From the NCBI GenBank assembly GCA_965223085.1, contig OZ244981.1, positions 3,844,001-3,908,000 of the forward strand: a stretch of DNA of 64,000 bases. Direction: 5' to 3'. The position numbers and the translations under genes were made by a program. The notes beneath the pieces were generated by a model that did no database searches, had not been told where the DNA came from, and saw nothing but the letters and a program-made list of their open reading frames with translations. Below are positions 25,173-34,238 of the stretch, in pieces. Origin of the DNA: CBDCVO01 sp965223085 (GTDB lineage Bacteria; Pseudomonadota; Gammaproteobacteria; Ga0077536). Numbering within the stretch: position 1 is the first letter of the stretch; each line of letters begins with the position of its first letter.

Positions 25173-26618
25173 TTAGAAGAATATTTGGGTGCGCAGGAGG
25201 AAATAGCCCGGTTCTTCGTCACCCGTGCCCCAATCGCATGGATCGCAGTCGATAACCTTCACATAATTTGCCTTAAACATGAGATTGTTATTGACGTACC
25301 AGTTAAGCGCGGCGGTGATTACATCACCTTCATCTCCCCTGATCCCAGCGCCTATATCATTGAGATCCGTGTTGCTGTAACGCACGGCGATTTCCCAGGC
25401 ACCAAAACCACCGCCAAACAGCGGGGCGTTCGGTTTCACACTGCCAAACGCGGCTTTGGAAAAGTTATAGTTGCGCGATTCACCGGTGAGAAAATAGCTA
25501 CCGAAGAGATAGTAGCCATCCATGTCATAATCCGACACGCTCGGACCACGATTCATTAAGCGCGCGTGATAATACTCGCCTTGCACCGAGAAAGGCCCCC
25601 AAACGGCGGCGCCTTCTAGTGCTAGTGCGTAGTGCGAATCGTTGCCAATACCAAAATCTGTATCAACGATGCGTGGGCCTAGGTTTACTGCGGGGCGTGC
25701 ACGCAATCTTCCCACTGCCTTATTCGACGTACTTTTGTAGCCGCCGGAAATACCTGCGTGGAGTGCACGAGTTTTTTCATGCAGCGGCGAGACAGTAACT
25801 CGGCCGGTAAACCCGATACCATCATCAATTGCGCGTGGATGATTCGCGTCGTTTTGGCGGTAGAGATAAAAACCACCGGCAGCCGACCATAAATCGTGGC
25901 CATGGGTGGCCAAAGTGATCCCAGGCGCACGACCGCCAATATTCAATCCTTCTCCAGAAAAAACTGCGGCAGGGGTTGGTCGTTCAATGAAGGTAAGGTA
26001 TTTCGAACTCGTTAATTCAACCAACGAAAACGGTGCTTTCGTCTGGCCGAACGTAATCGACAATGGTTTAAATTTCGTCAAACGAATGTAGGCATCCTCG
26101 ATCGCCTGGCTGCCATCGTCGACATCCTCGAGGTCAAATTGCAGTTTATAGTCCCACCATTTCCAGGCTGTTCCCGACATATAAAATCGCACGCGTCGGA
26201 ATTCATGCCCACTAGGACCGCCGATCCCATCGTCAGAGTCGACCAAGGTCACATCGCTCTGAACACGGCCCCCAAAACGCCATTTCCAGTCCTTATTCTG
26301 ATCAGCAATTTCAAGTTTTCCCTTTGTGGTAACCTCGGGAACGCGGTCACTCGCTCCGGCCGTTGTTTTTTCGACCTCGGCCGCCACTTGTTGTTGCACC
26401 GTTTGCGCCTGTTGGGCCGTGGTTTTTTCTTCATCCACGAGTGCTGAGTTGCGCAAAAGTTCGTAGGCCTCGCTATTTATCGTACCGTTGTCACGGAGTA
26501 CTTTTAGCAACTCCAGGAGCGCATCGTTGGCTGCTAACGACATCGGCGCCATAGCAGCGAGTGTTACAGCCAGGAGGAAAGAAGCCGCAAGTCTATTATT
26601 CGCTTTAGTTTCTCGCAT
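25173..26618 (-). CDS. Phosphate-selective porin O/P-type outer-membrane protein
   Basis: About 481 residues: a signal peptide ending in PMSLAANDAL, a short coiled-coil periplasmic segment rich in Gln (DEEKTTAQQAQTVQQQV, about residues 60-95), then a beta-barrel ending with C-terminal aromatic residues (YFLLRTQIFF). RVRFYMSGTAWKWWDYKLQFD and FGQTKAPFSLVELTSSKYL are typical of OprO/OprP (Porin_O_P). ATG 26618 has GGGGGA seven bases upstream and is chosen over ATG 26633. A Pho box at 26807-26824 supports a phosphate or polyphosphate uptake role under PhoB control. It is transcribed towards the mau cluster. Confidence 0.85.
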   Translation of the reverse strand: MRETKANNRLAASFLLAVTLAAMAPMSLAANDALLELLKVLRDNGTINSEAYELLRNSALVDEEKTTAQQAQTVQQQVAAEVEKTTAGASDRVPEVTTKGKLEIADQNKDWKWRFGGRVQSDVTLVDSDDGIGGPSGHEFRRVRFYMSGTAWKWWDYKLQFDLEDVDDGSQAIEDAYIRLTKFKPLSITFGQTKAPFSLVELTSSKYLTFIERPTPAAVFSGEGLNIGGRAPGITLATHGHDLWSAAGGFYLYRQNDANHPRAIDDGIGFTGRVTVSPLHEKTRALHAGISGGYKSTSNKAVGRLRARPAVNLGPRIVDTDFGIGNDSHYALALEGAAVWGPFSVQGEYYHARLMNRGPSVSDYDMDGYYLFGSYFLTGESRNYNFSKAAFGSVKPNAPLFGGGFGAWEIAVRYSNTDLNDIGAGIRGDEGDVITAALNWYVNNNLMFKANYVKVIDCDPCDWGTGDEEPGYFLLRTQIFF

Positions 26619-26806
26619 CGTGGAATCCCCCATTCAAATTCGCTTGAAAAAAGTAATCGCTCGAAGCGGCGCAGCGCGCAGTTTAAACGCCGATTTCGTC
26701 TCCCGATTACGTCTCGCGACTTAGTAGATTCCGCGCGAATAGCGCCGGGGTCGGCCGCTAGCTAGCCACTTCAGGCAAGTGCCGCTACAGAGTATCTTGC
26801 AAAGAT

Positions 26807-26824
26807 ATGACAGTTTTATGTCAG
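26807..26824 (-). promoter_or_regulatory. Putative Pho box (PhoB binding site)
   Basis: Read on the minus strand the site is CTGACAT-AAAA-CTGTCAT, that is two 7-bp direct half-sites separated by 4 bp. It differs from the consensus CTGTCAT-A(A/T)A(T/A)-CTGTCAT at one half-site base plus the spacer. It lies about 190 bp before the porin ATG and in its orientation, so the actual promoter would have a long leader. The rest of 26634-27117 shows no gene. Confidence 0.65.
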
Positions 26825-26833
26825 GGTTGAGAT

Positions 26834-27117
26834 AATAATTCCCGCCTTACCGATCGCACCAACGGTATGCTAATGGCGAAAATTCCTCATTGTAGAACGC
26901 AAACTCATGCAACGCAGGGCAAGTAAACATAATGCAAGCCGATTACTGCGGAAGGCTCAACAACGTTGGCCGCGTGAGTGTCGTAGCTTGGTGCGCACGT
27001 ACGAACCGATAATTCACCTACGGTTACGTGTCAGTGGGGACCATCCGTAAGCTGCATCTTTGTGCCAGTGATGGCCTTGCCCTTTTTGACGTCGCGCTCT
27101 GAGGTAGGCGACGTGAC
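26834..27117. other. Non-coding stretch between the porin promoter region and the RES locus
   Basis: Nothing coding could be supported in either strand across the remainder of the 480-bp interval 26634-27117. It is moderately AT-rich near 26820-26950, as expected for upstream regulatory DNA. Confidence 0.4.
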
Positions 27118-28047
27118 CTAGATAAAGTCATAGCCAATATCTGTGCAGGTGTTTCGCAAGGGATCGATCAGCAGCGCGTCATCCAATGCACGTTGGTAGA
27201 GCGGCGTACTAGGGAACGGTTTCACCGCCAGTGCTCTATCATACAGCGCGACAGCAGGCCTGTTGATCAACGACGAAGGGTAGTAGAGCCCATGAATGTC
27301 AGCGTAATATTCGTAGAACCCCCTCGACCAGTTCTGAGAATACACGGTCGGCCCGCTCACCAGCTTCATTGAGCCGGCGGCTTGAACACAAAACGTATCG
27401 GTCAGGTTCAACAGTGAAAGATCGGCCGTGAGCTCGATGGTCACGAGCCAGACCCGGGTTACGTGACGGTTGACGGTACGTTTTTCCTGAAACCCTTCGG
27501 CGATCGCAGTGCGACCATCACCGGCAAAGTAGGCGACGCCTCTCGTTTGGTCGAACGGTTTGCCGTGAGTGTCTGGTTCGTGGTGGTCAAACCGAGCGCT
27601 AGTCGGCCCATAGTGGCGAAATGCATCCCATAGGGTGGGGTGAGCGCTGCCCCGGCGGTAGATCCGGTTCAGCTCGGTTCCAGCCTTCAGGGTGATCAGG
27701 TCTGGCGCTAGCGACCAGAGGCGATCGAGATCCGGTGCGTTGGGAAGCTTCGCCACGAGGGCGCAAAGCCGATTCGCGAGGAACACCATCTTCTCGACAT
27801 CCCGCCCCGCCTTCAAGCACTTCAACGGGCTAACTGACTGGTCGATGTCATCGTCCACGAACAGATCGATATTCGGCAAGCGATACCAATTGTAGATCTC
27901 GACTGGGTGCATCTCGGTGCTGAGTGCTCGGTTGACCCGCGCGATATTCGGTACCAGCTCGTCGCCCGCGAACTGAAAATCGGGAATGTATCGATTGTGC
28001 TCGATGAGGAAGCTGTACAGCGACCGATCCGAGATCAGCTGGCGCAC
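27118..28047 (-). CDS. RES-domain NAD+-degrading toxin, fused in frame to the C-terminal half of its antitoxin
   Basis: The last 212 residues (from GTG 27756) form a RES domain: LNRIYRRGSAHPTLWDAFRHYGP, SARFDHH, GVAYFAGDGRTAIAEGFQE, SRGFYEYYADIHGLYYPSS and NRPAVALYDRA contain the conserved Arg, Tyr, Glu, Ser and Asn of the family. Known: RES toxins deplete NAD+ by phosphorolysis or hydrolysis. The first 97 residues (RVRQLISDRSLYSFLIEHN, SPLKCLKAGRDVEKMVFLA) belong to the Xre/MbcA/ParS-like antitoxin, normally a separate gene. A TAG at 28057-28059 ends the antitoxin frame just upstream. Probable translation, if any, starts at GTG 27756 or 28047. Confidence 0.75.
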   Translation of the reverse strand: MRQLISDRSLYSFLIEHNRYIPDFQFAGDELVPNIARVNRALSTEMHPVEIYNWYRLPNIDLFVDDDIDQSVSPLKCLKAGRDVEKMVFLANRLCALVAKLPNAPDLDRLWSLAPDLITLKAGTELNRIYRRGSAHPTLWDAFRHYGPTSARFDHHEPDTHGKPFDQTRGVAYFAGDGRTAIAEGFQEKRTVNRHVTRVWLVTIELTADLSLLNLTDTFCVQAAGSMKLVSGPTVYSQNWSRGFYEYYADIHGLYYPSSLINRPAVALYDRALAVKPFPSTPLYQRALDDALLIDPLRNTCTDIGYDFI

Positions 28048-28056
28048 GCGACTATG

Positions 28057-28328
28057 CTAGGGGCCAAGTTTCTCACTCACCGCCTCGCTAGTCAGACTCC
28101 GTTTGACAATGGCCGCGTACTTGACGGCCGTCTCAGCCAGCGGATCGGGCCGGCACTGCGTTCGAGTTTGAATCCGGTCCGCCGGAGAACCGCCTGTTCC
28201 TCTTCGGTCATCCCGTGCGTGGCGTCGCCGTATACCATCGACTCCATGCCGTCCAAAACGACGCGCAGGGCCCCGTTAAGCGCCTCTGGTGGGGTGTCGA
28301 GGAGGGCTCCAGAAGTGAGGTAGTTCAT
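28057..28328 (-). pseudogene. Broken N-terminal half of the RES antitoxin (Xre/DUF2384-type)
   Basis: From ATG 28328 the frame reads MNYLTSGALLDTPPEALNG and continues to GFKLERSAGP. A neighbouring frame then carries the next block (DPLAETAVKYAAIVKRSLT, SEAVSEKLGP), ending in TAG at 28057-28059. Restoring one base between CCC and GATCCG joins them, and removing the amber stop joins them to the RES ORF (HSRVRQLISDRSL). So one frameshift plus one nonsense mutation separate three parts of an antitoxin that was once continuous. The surviving toxin would then be unneutralised unless it is silent or also inactive. Confidence 0.7.
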
Positions 28329-28471
28329 GGGGTGCATCGCCATGGCCGGGCCGTGGTCAAACATTTACGAGCACTGTTAATATCTGTTAGCGTACCAGCA
28401 ATTCGAACCTTGCCAGACGACGGCATCGCAAGTCGGGGATCCGTTCCTTGAAAGCAGAGTCCTCTAGCGGC

Positions 28472-29833
28472 ATGAGCGAAACGCCGGTAATTCAGTGCCC
28501 GCCGAGTCCGCAGCTACCACGGGGACCATTTCGTGGGTTGCGCGCACACTACGCGCTGATTAAGGATCTTTTTGAGACCGTCGGCAGGCGTTTCGATACC
28601 CTGGGCGATATCTACTTCGTGCCGGGAGGCGAGGGCGGGCTCTACGTCTCACGACATCCCGAGCACATACGCGAAGTATTAGTCACGCACGCGAACGCAT
28701 ACGCCAAAACGCATAGCGCTTTTATCCGTTTAAGGCGCGTCCTCGGCCACGGTTTGTTGAACACGGATGGCGAGGTCTGGCGGCGCCACCGCCGCATGAT
28801 CCAACCCGCATTTCACAAGGAACGACTGCGCACGTACTCATCGCTGATGGTGGCCGAGACCAACGCCATGATCGATACCTGGGCCGACGGTAGTACTATC
28901 GACCTCGACGCCGAATTCACCAAGCTCACGTTACGCATCGTCTCGCGCTCGCTATTCAGCCATGAAGTCGATAGCGACGTCGATACGATAACCAGCGCTG
29001 TCACCGTCCTTCAAGACTCTTTTACACGGCTTAACGTGTTGCCGTCCTGGGTACCGACTTTGCGGCGACGCGAGGCTAGACGGGCACTGCATTCCTTAAA
29101 TGAAGTCATGTATCGTTTGATCGATGCACGGCGTACCACGCGCGCGGCCGGTGCGGGTGAAGCGACGCTTGATCTATTACAACGCTTAATCGATGCAGTG
29201 GATGAAGACGGTAGCCGCTTGAGCGACGAAGAAATTCGTGACCAACTCGTGACATTCTTTCTTGCCGGTCATGAAACGACTTCAAATGCGCTCACTTGGA
29301 CGTTTTATCTATTAGTAGAACACCCCGACGTCTGGGCGGCATTGATCGAGGAAATCGAACACGTGACGGGCGGTCGTCCGCCGCAATTTGATGACGTCGA
29401 CGCCCTCGCGTACACCGATCAGGTTATAAAAGAATCACTACGCATCTACCCGCCGGTCTTTGCCGTCGCGCGCAAGGCAATCGCCGATACGCAGATCGGG
29501 GACTATTCGGTACCGGCCGGTAGCGAGGTCGCGCTTTGGATTTATATGGCGCATCATGATCCGCGCTGGTTTCGCGATCCTGAAAAATTCGACCCCCTAA
29601 GATTTACCGATCCTGCAGCGATGCAAAGCATGAAAAACGCCTATCTACCATTCGGTTTAGGTGCGCGCACGTGTATCGGTAAAACGTTCGCGACGATGGA
29701 AGCGACTCTCCTATTAGCGACGATCGCGCAGCGCTACCGTTTCTCACCTGCACTGGGACACCGCGTTGCCACGCAGCCGCGTATTACGCTCACGCCAAAA
29801 TACGGCATGCACATGGTTGTGCACGAGCGCTGA
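28472..29833 (+). CDS. Cytochrome P450
   Basis: A 453-residue soluble bacterial P450. The I-helix oxygen-activation motif AGHETTS is at about 265-271, the K-helix ExxR (ESLR) at 321-324, and the haem-binding FGLGARTCIG has its thiolate Cys at 401. The N-terminus lacks a membrane anchor and has PRGPFRGLRAHYALIKD, similar to the bacterial CYP102/CYP110-like fatty-acid or terpenoid branch. Partner ferredoxin and reductase genes are not adjacent, so electrons must come from elsewhere. ATG 28472 is chosen over TTG 28448. Confidence 0.93.
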   Translation: MSETPVIQCPPSPQLPRGPFRGLRAHYALIKDLFETVGRRFDTLGDIYFVPGGEGGLYVSRHPEHIREVLVTHANAYAKTHSAFIRLRRVLGHGLLNTDGEVWRRHRRMIQPAFHKERLRTYSSLMVAETNAMIDTWADGSTIDLDAEFTKLTLRIVSRSLFSHEVDSDVDTITSAVTVLQDSFTRLNVLPSWVPTLRRREARRALHSLNEVMYRLIDARRTTRAAGAGEATLDLLQRLIDAVDEDGSRLSDEEIRDQLVTFFLAGHETTSNALTWTFYLLVEHPDVWAALIEEIEHVTGGRPPQFDDVDALAYTDQVIKESLRIYPPVFAVARKAIADTQIGDYSVPAGSEVALWIYMAHHDPRWFRDPEKFDPLRFTDPAAMQSMKNAYLPFGLGARTCIGKTFATMEATLLLATIAQRYRFSPALGHRVATQPRITLTPKYGMHMVVHER

Positions 29834-29887
29834 TGGGGGCGGATGTCATCGACTTTCCCGGGCGGTGTTTCCTGCTGTGGCGTCATG

Positions 29888-29950
29888 GGATCAGGTCTTG
29901 CCAATTGATCTTCTTCAGGATCGTAGAGGCAAAACCCAAGGCCTGACACC
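29888..29950 (+). repeat. REP-like palindromic repeat, copy 1
   Basis: The 63-bp segment begins TCAGGTCTTGCCAATTGATC and ends with CCTGACACC. Its ends are complementary (TCAGGTCTTGC / GCAAGGCCTGA-type). A diverged second copy lies inverted at 62385-62451. The sequence class (TGTCAGGtcTTGC ends) resembles REP elements mobilised by REP-associated tyrosine transposases, but no such transposase gene is in the window. Confidence 0.6.
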
Positions 29951-30212
29951 TTGCCTTGTTCTGTTACGTAGGTATTTTGCCAATGCTAACGCCTTCAATT
30001 TTTTTGAAAAAACGAAGAAGTATGTAAATCAGCATACTGAGGAGACTTTTAAAAAACTTCGCATAATGTATATTATGTTAAAAATAAAATAGCGCTGTAG
30101 GATTAGCAGCAGCCGTTACCCCCGTAGGAGCTTCTTCGCAGAAATGATGATCGGCCTCTGCAACCTGACCCGATGAGTTTTCGCAATTTCGCGGATCTGG
30201 TGACGCCATATC
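29951..30212. other. AT-rich non-coding stretch between repeat and Tn3 fragment
   Basis: No supported gene. 29990-30080 is notably AT-rich compared with the surrounding DNA. A minus-strand frame across 30116-30210 ending ISAKKLLRG runs into the Tn3 end and could be a truncated foreign gene, but it matches nothing I know. Confidence 0.4.
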
Positions 30213-31223
30213 GGGGTTCCCGTTACCAAGCTGCAAAAAGTGTCGGTAGCGAGTTCGTTTGAAAACAATGGCTTGCTGGTATCGTTTATCTTAAGCTCTT
30301 GATTTTGTTCAAAACTCAGCTTTTTCAATAGATGTGCCGCCAGGCGTAGAGTGTTTTCCCCAAATAACAAGAACGGGAGAGCGCCATGGAACGTTGGCAC
30401 ACGTCCTGGCTCGGTCTGAAGCAATTCCCGAGCGAGCTGTCCACCTTCGATCTCGATCAGTTTTTCACGCTCGATGCAGCGGATCAACAGATTGTGGCGT
30501 CGCGCCGGCGCAGTGCACACCGGCTGGGTATCGCATTGCAGATCGGCTTTATTCGGATGACCGGTTGTACGCTGGACGCTGTGCAGATCGTGCCGTCGGC
30601 GGCGCTGCAACATGTCGCTGCGCAATTGCATTTACCGGCGCCTGACATTGCCTCGTTGCGTGCCATGTATGCACGCCGGCGAACCTTGTATGAGCATCAG
30701 CAACTGGCGCGAACGGCAACCAGTTTTGCTGAACTGACCGATGCGGCGGAGCGCGTTCTCAACGGTCAATTGCGACGCGAAGCGGAGGTAGTGTTTACCG
30801 TCGAACGTCTCATTGAATCCGCTCGGCTTTGGCTTTACACGCATCAATATCTTATCCCCGGCCGTCGACGCCTGCGCAAGCTAGCGCGTAGTGCCATCCG
30901 GCACAGCGAGAATGCGTTACTCGCGGATATCGTCGAGCATGACACTGCAGGCCAACGCGAACACTGGGTCGATGCCCTGTGTGCGCCGAGCAGCCGCAGC
31001 GATTTATCGGTACTCGAATGGTTGCAGCAACCGCCGCGCCGGCATCACAAACGTCGTTTAGCTGAGATGCTGGCCAAGCCCGTAACGATAAGCGAACCCG
31101 CCGACAACAGATCTGCTGTCCCTTGAGTGGCGTCCGCGGATCCGTTGATCGTGGACATTTGATCACACAATCCCGGATTAGATATTTCGGCGCTCGTATC
31201 TGAAGGACTAGAGGCGAGCCGAT
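30213..31223 (+). mobile_element. Tn3-family transposon fragment (left end and 5' part of tnpA)
   Basis: Starts with the GGGG of a Tn3-type terminal inverted repeat (GGGGTTCCCGTTACCAAGCT...) and continues for 1,011 bp. Wherever I compared the two they are identical, with a constant offset of 23,508, to 53721-54731. It stops abruptly at 31223, exactly where the second tnpA frame begins in the other copy. There is no right end, no resolvase and no target-site duplication. Confidence 0.9.
30386..31126 (+). pseudogene. tnpA: Tn3 transposase N-terminal domain, truncated
   Basis: A 246-codon frame (MERWHTSWLGLKQFPSELST...) corresponds to the N-terminal DUF4158 domain of Tn3-family TnpA, which binds the inverted repeats. 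It ends in TGA after LAKPVTISEPADN, and the catalytic DDE part is absent here. Identical to 53894-54634. Confidence 0.85.
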
Positions 31224-31567
31224 TTGGATTTTTCCGGGGACTTTAACGCGGCGCGGTAAAACACCCCCCGCCTTGCGTTTTAGTCAAGCGATACTCGCTA
31301 TGGCGCAGCCGCACAAACCGTGTGCGTCCCATTCGTAAAACCTCCCGGCGCATCTTTGTGGTGCTGAAAATCAACTTGTCGGCGAATTTTGGTGCGGACT
31401 TGATATCGGTCGACTATCGCCCGTGAATGAAATTCTCTATCAACGGCACCCGATAACCCCCTAAACAGTACGCAAGCTTACGGAATGGCACGGATCTCGC
31501 ATAAGGCTGATCGACACCCTGGACAGGCAACCCAAAATGCACTCAAAAAACCAATAGGAGAATACCA
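31224..31567. other. Upstream region of the urea operon; no gene recognised
   Basis: About 340 bp between the Tn3 fragment break and the porin gene. The only sites I can support are the sigma-54-type promoter at 31486-31502 and the AGGAG at 31556-31560 before GTG 31568. A possible but weak NtrC-like pair (GCGCAT...TGGTGC) lies near 31348-31363. The 5' half carries no reading frame worth calling. Confidence 0.5.
31486..31502 (+). promoter_or_regulatory. Sigma-54 (RpoN) promoter of the urea uptake operon
   Basis: TGGCACGGATCTCGCAT fits the -24/-12 consensus TGGCACG-N4-TTGCA with one mismatch in the -12 block (TCGCA). The invariant GG and GC are spaced correctly. It lies 65 bp before the GTG of the porin gene. 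Urea transport and urease are classical NtrC/RpoN targets, so the context agrees. Transcription would start about 12 bp after the GC. Confidence 0.7.
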
Positions 31568-32776
31568 GTGTTTGAGTACAAACGTGCTGCGCGCACGTGG
31601 GTGGCCGGCTGGCTTTTGTTGGCGGTTAGCGCAGCAAATGCTGGCGGAAAAATTGCGATAGACGATACGAAATGGATCAGTCTTGGGATCGGTGCGCGGG
31701 CATCGTTCACCACGATAGAAGATGCCGCGCCCAATGGTTCAGATTGGTCAAGCGACTTCAATCTGGACAACGCACGTATTTATATCAATGGTCAAATCCA
31801 CGAGAAAATAAAATTCGAATTCAATACTGAGTGTGTATTTTGCGGAAGAAGTGACGCGCTGGAGGAATACACCATCCTCGACGCGATCGCGAAATTCGAA
31901 TTCAGTCCCGAGTTCAACATCTGGGCCGGACGATTGTTGGTCGCCGCCGAGCGTCAGGAGCTGAACGGGCCCTATTTCTCAACTACCTACGACGCCTTTA
32001 AAACACCGTTTTATCCGTCTGACTTTAGCGTTGATTTTGGGACCGGTGGCGCCGGCGTGTACGCGCGCGACCACGGCGTGAACGTTTGGGGTAACCTCGG
32101 CAAGGACGGCGCACTGCAGTACGTGTTCGGCGTATTCAATGGCCTCGAGTCGTCTACCGGCTTTGGCCCGAATCAAGACGACAATCTGCTGTACGCCGGA
32201 CGACTCGCCTATAACTTTCTCAATACGGAAAAGAACCCAGGGTACTACACCAGCGGGACCTACTACGGTGGGGCGGGCGATATCTTCACGGTGGGCTTCG
32301 CAACGCAATACCAGGATGACGGCAGTGGCTCGTTTGCGAACCCGGGCGATTTTTTTGGCTTCAGTATCGATGTCCTGTTTGAAAAAGTCCTGAGCAACAA
32401 AGGTGTGTTCACGTTTAACGGGGAATACAAAAATTTTGACTCCGATTATGCGAGCGCTGCATTCACCGACGGAACTGGTTGTTTCTGTATGTTTGACGGA
32501 GATTCCTATTCGCTCATTGGGTTGTATTTGTTTCCGACGAAAGTCGGATGGGGACGTTTTCAACCCTATGTTCGCTATACCGATGTCAGTCCGGATGGCA
32601 GCAGTGACCGCGACGAAATCGAAGGTGGTGTGAACTACGTAATCGATGGACACAACGCACGCGTTTCAATGTTCTACCAAAGCGGTGATTTGGCGACCAA
32701 AGGTCTGAATTACGCGCCGGGCGTTACCGGATCGTCCGTTGACGCTTTCAAGATCGCCATTCAATTCCAACTCTAA
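31568..32776 (+). CDS. Outer-membrane porin of the urea operon
   Basis: A 402-residue protein starting at GTG 31568 with AGGAG upstream. The signal peptide ends in SAANAGGK. The body shows alternating amphipathic strands (IKFEFNTECVFCGRSDALEEY, FNIWAGRLLVAAERQELNGPY) and finishes with a beta-signal-like C-terminus, FKIAIQFQL. Two unusual Cys pairs (CVFC near residue 90 and CFCMF near 310) are present. It lies 40 bp before urtA and probably lets urea or related amides cross the outer membrane (inference); no substrate is proven. Confidence 0.8.
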   Translation: MFEYKRAARTWVAGWLLLAVSAANAGGKIAIDDTKWISLGIGARASFTTIEDAAPNGSDWSSDFNLDNARIYINGQIHEKIKFEFNTECVFCGRSDALEEYTILDAIAKFEFSPEFNIWAGRLLVAAERQELNGPYFSTTYDAFKTPFYPSDFSVDFGTGGAGVYARDHGVNVWGNLGKDGALQYVFGVFNGLESSTGFGPNQDDNLLYAGRLAYNFLNTEKNPGYYTSGTYYGGAGDIFTVGFATQYQDDGSGSFANPGDFFGFSIDVLFEKVLSNKGVFTFNGEYKNFDSDYASAAFTDGTGCFCMFDGDSYSLIGLYLFPTKVGWGRFQPYVRYTDVSPDGSSDRDEIEGGVNYVIDGHNARVSMFYQSGDLATKGLNYAPGVTGSSVDAFKIAIQFQL

Positions 32777-32816
32777 CCAACTTAACAAAACGAGTGGTTA
32801 ACTTGAGGTTATAGCC

Positions 32817-34109
32817 ATGAATTCATATGCAAGAAAACTATATCGCGCTATGGGCGCCGCCTTAGTCGCATTATTCGTATTGCCTGTCCAGGCTGAAGAT
32901 ACGATTAAGGTCGGCGTCCTCCATTCATTGTCGGGAACAATGGCGATTAGCGAGACAACGCTAAAAGACACCATGTTAATGCTGATTGACGAGCGGAACG
33001 CGAAAGGTGGTCTGTTAGGCAAGCAGCTTGAAGCAGTGGTGGTCGACCCCGCTTCTGACTGGCCTTTGTTCGCCGAAAAAGCACGGGAACTTATCGAAAA
33101 GGAAAAGGTTGCCGCCACGTTTGGTTGCTGGACTTCCGTGTCCCGAAAGTCGGTACTGCCGGTGTTCGAAGAACTTAACGGATTGTTGTTCTATCCCGTA
33201 CAGTACGAAGGGGAGGAGTCCTCCAAGAACGTTTTCTACACGGGCGCCGCGCCCAATCAACAAGCCATCCCGGCGGTCGATTATCTGATGAATGAAATCG
33301 GTGCGAAACGATGGGTGCTTGCCGGCACGGACTATGTTTACCCGCGCACAACGAACAAGATCCTTGAAGCGTACCTAAAGGCAAAGGGCGTCGCTGAAGA
33401 AGACATCATGATCAACTACACGCCGTTTGGTCATTCCGACTGGCAGTCTATCGTCGCCGACATCAAGAAGTTCGGCTCGGCAGGCAAGAAGACGGCTGTC
33501 GTGTCCACCATCAATGGTGACGCTAACGTGCCGTTTTATAAGGAGCTGGGTAACCAGGGTATTTCGGCCGAGGATATTCCTGTCATCGCCTTTTCCGTCG
33601 GCGAGGAGGAGCTCTCCGGAATCGACACGGGACCGCTCGTTGGCCATCTCGCGGCCTGGAACTACTTCATGAGTGTTGATGCACCGGTGAATGACGAATT
33701 CATTGATGCGTGGGTTAAGTTCATCAAGAATGAAGATCGCGTGACAAACGATCCAATGGAAGCACACTACATTGGTTTCAACATGTGGGTTGAAGCGGTC
33801 AAGAGCGCGGGTACAACCGATCCCTCTGCGGTGCAGGACGCTATCATTGGTGTCGCGGTACCGAATTTGTCCGGCGGCGTCGCGACGATGATGCCGAATC
33901 ATCATATAACGAAACCGGTATTAATTGGTGAGATCCAGGACGACGGACAGTTCGATATCGTCTGGCAAACAGGCGGTACGATCGTGGGTGACGCCTGGTC
34001 GGATTTCTTACCGGGCTCCAGCGATATCACCGCTGACTGGATGGCCCCGCTGCGATGCGGAAACTACAACGTTAAAACCAATAAGTGCTCCGGGCAAAAT
34101 TACGAGTAA
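32817..34109 (+). CDS. urtA: Urea ABC transporter substrate-binding protein
   Basis: A 430-residue UrtA. The signal peptide is residues 1-23 (LFVLPVQAEDTIKVG). KVGVLHSLSGTMAISETTLKD, FGCWTSVSRKSVLPVFEELN, FYTGAAPNQQAIPAVDY, YVYPRTTNKILEAYL and VATMMPNHHITKPVLIGEI are hallmark UrtA segments. The C-terminal WMAPLRCGNYNVKTNKC has two Cys. It binds urea (or short amides) in the periplasm and delivers it to UrtBC. A strong terminator follows, typical for excess binding protein. Confidence 0.95.
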   Translation: MNSYARKLYRAMGAALVALFVLPVQAEDTIKVGVLHSLSGTMAISETTLKDTMLMLIDERNAKGGLLGKQLEAVVVDPASDWPLFAEKARELIEKEKVAATFGCWTSVSRKSVLPVFEELNGLLFYPVQYEGEESSKNVFYTGAAPNQQAIPAVDYLMNEIGAKRWVLAGTDYVYPRTTNKILEAYLKAKGVAEEDIMINYTPFGHSDWQSIVADIKKFGSAGKKTAVVSTINGDANVPFYKELGNQGISAEDIPVIAFSVGEEELSGIDTGPLVGHLAAWNYFMSVDAPVNDEFIDAWVKFIKNEDRVTNDPMEAHYIGFNMWVEAVKSAGTTDPSAVQDAIIGVAVPNLSGGVATMMPNHHITKPVLIGEIQDDGQFDIVWQTGGTIVGDAWSDFLPGSSDITADWMAPLRCGNYNVKTNKCSGQNYE

Positions 34110-34147
34110 GCACTGATCGGAAAATTGCCGTCGCTAATGACGGTTGG

Positions 34148-34180
34148 GGCGGGCCCATTGTGTGGGCCCGCCGTATTTTT
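34148..34180 (+). terminator. Intrinsic (attenuating) terminator between urtA and urtB
   Basis: A perfect 9-bp stem GGCGGGCCC / GGGCCCGCC (34148-34156 and 34164-34172) with a 7-nt loop is followed by GTATTTTT. It lies 39 bp after the urtA stop and before the urtB start, so it probably ends part of the transcripts and lowers permease expression relative to UrtA. Confidence 0.85.
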
Positions 34181-34238
34181 AGCACGTAAGAATTTTGGGA
34201 AAGTGTACGATATAAGAAACGTGTCAGGCGCGGTGACG

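Noticed and set aside
30116..30631. Minus-strand frame across the Tn3 end (also at 53447-54139)
   Set aside because: It overlaps the inverted repeat and tnpA in both copies; only its last 30 codons differ and match nothing known.
31348..31363. NtrC-binding-like site upstream of the sigma-54 promoter
   Set aside because: Only one half (TGGTGC) fits the consensus; the other deviates at several bases, so it is mentioned but not called.
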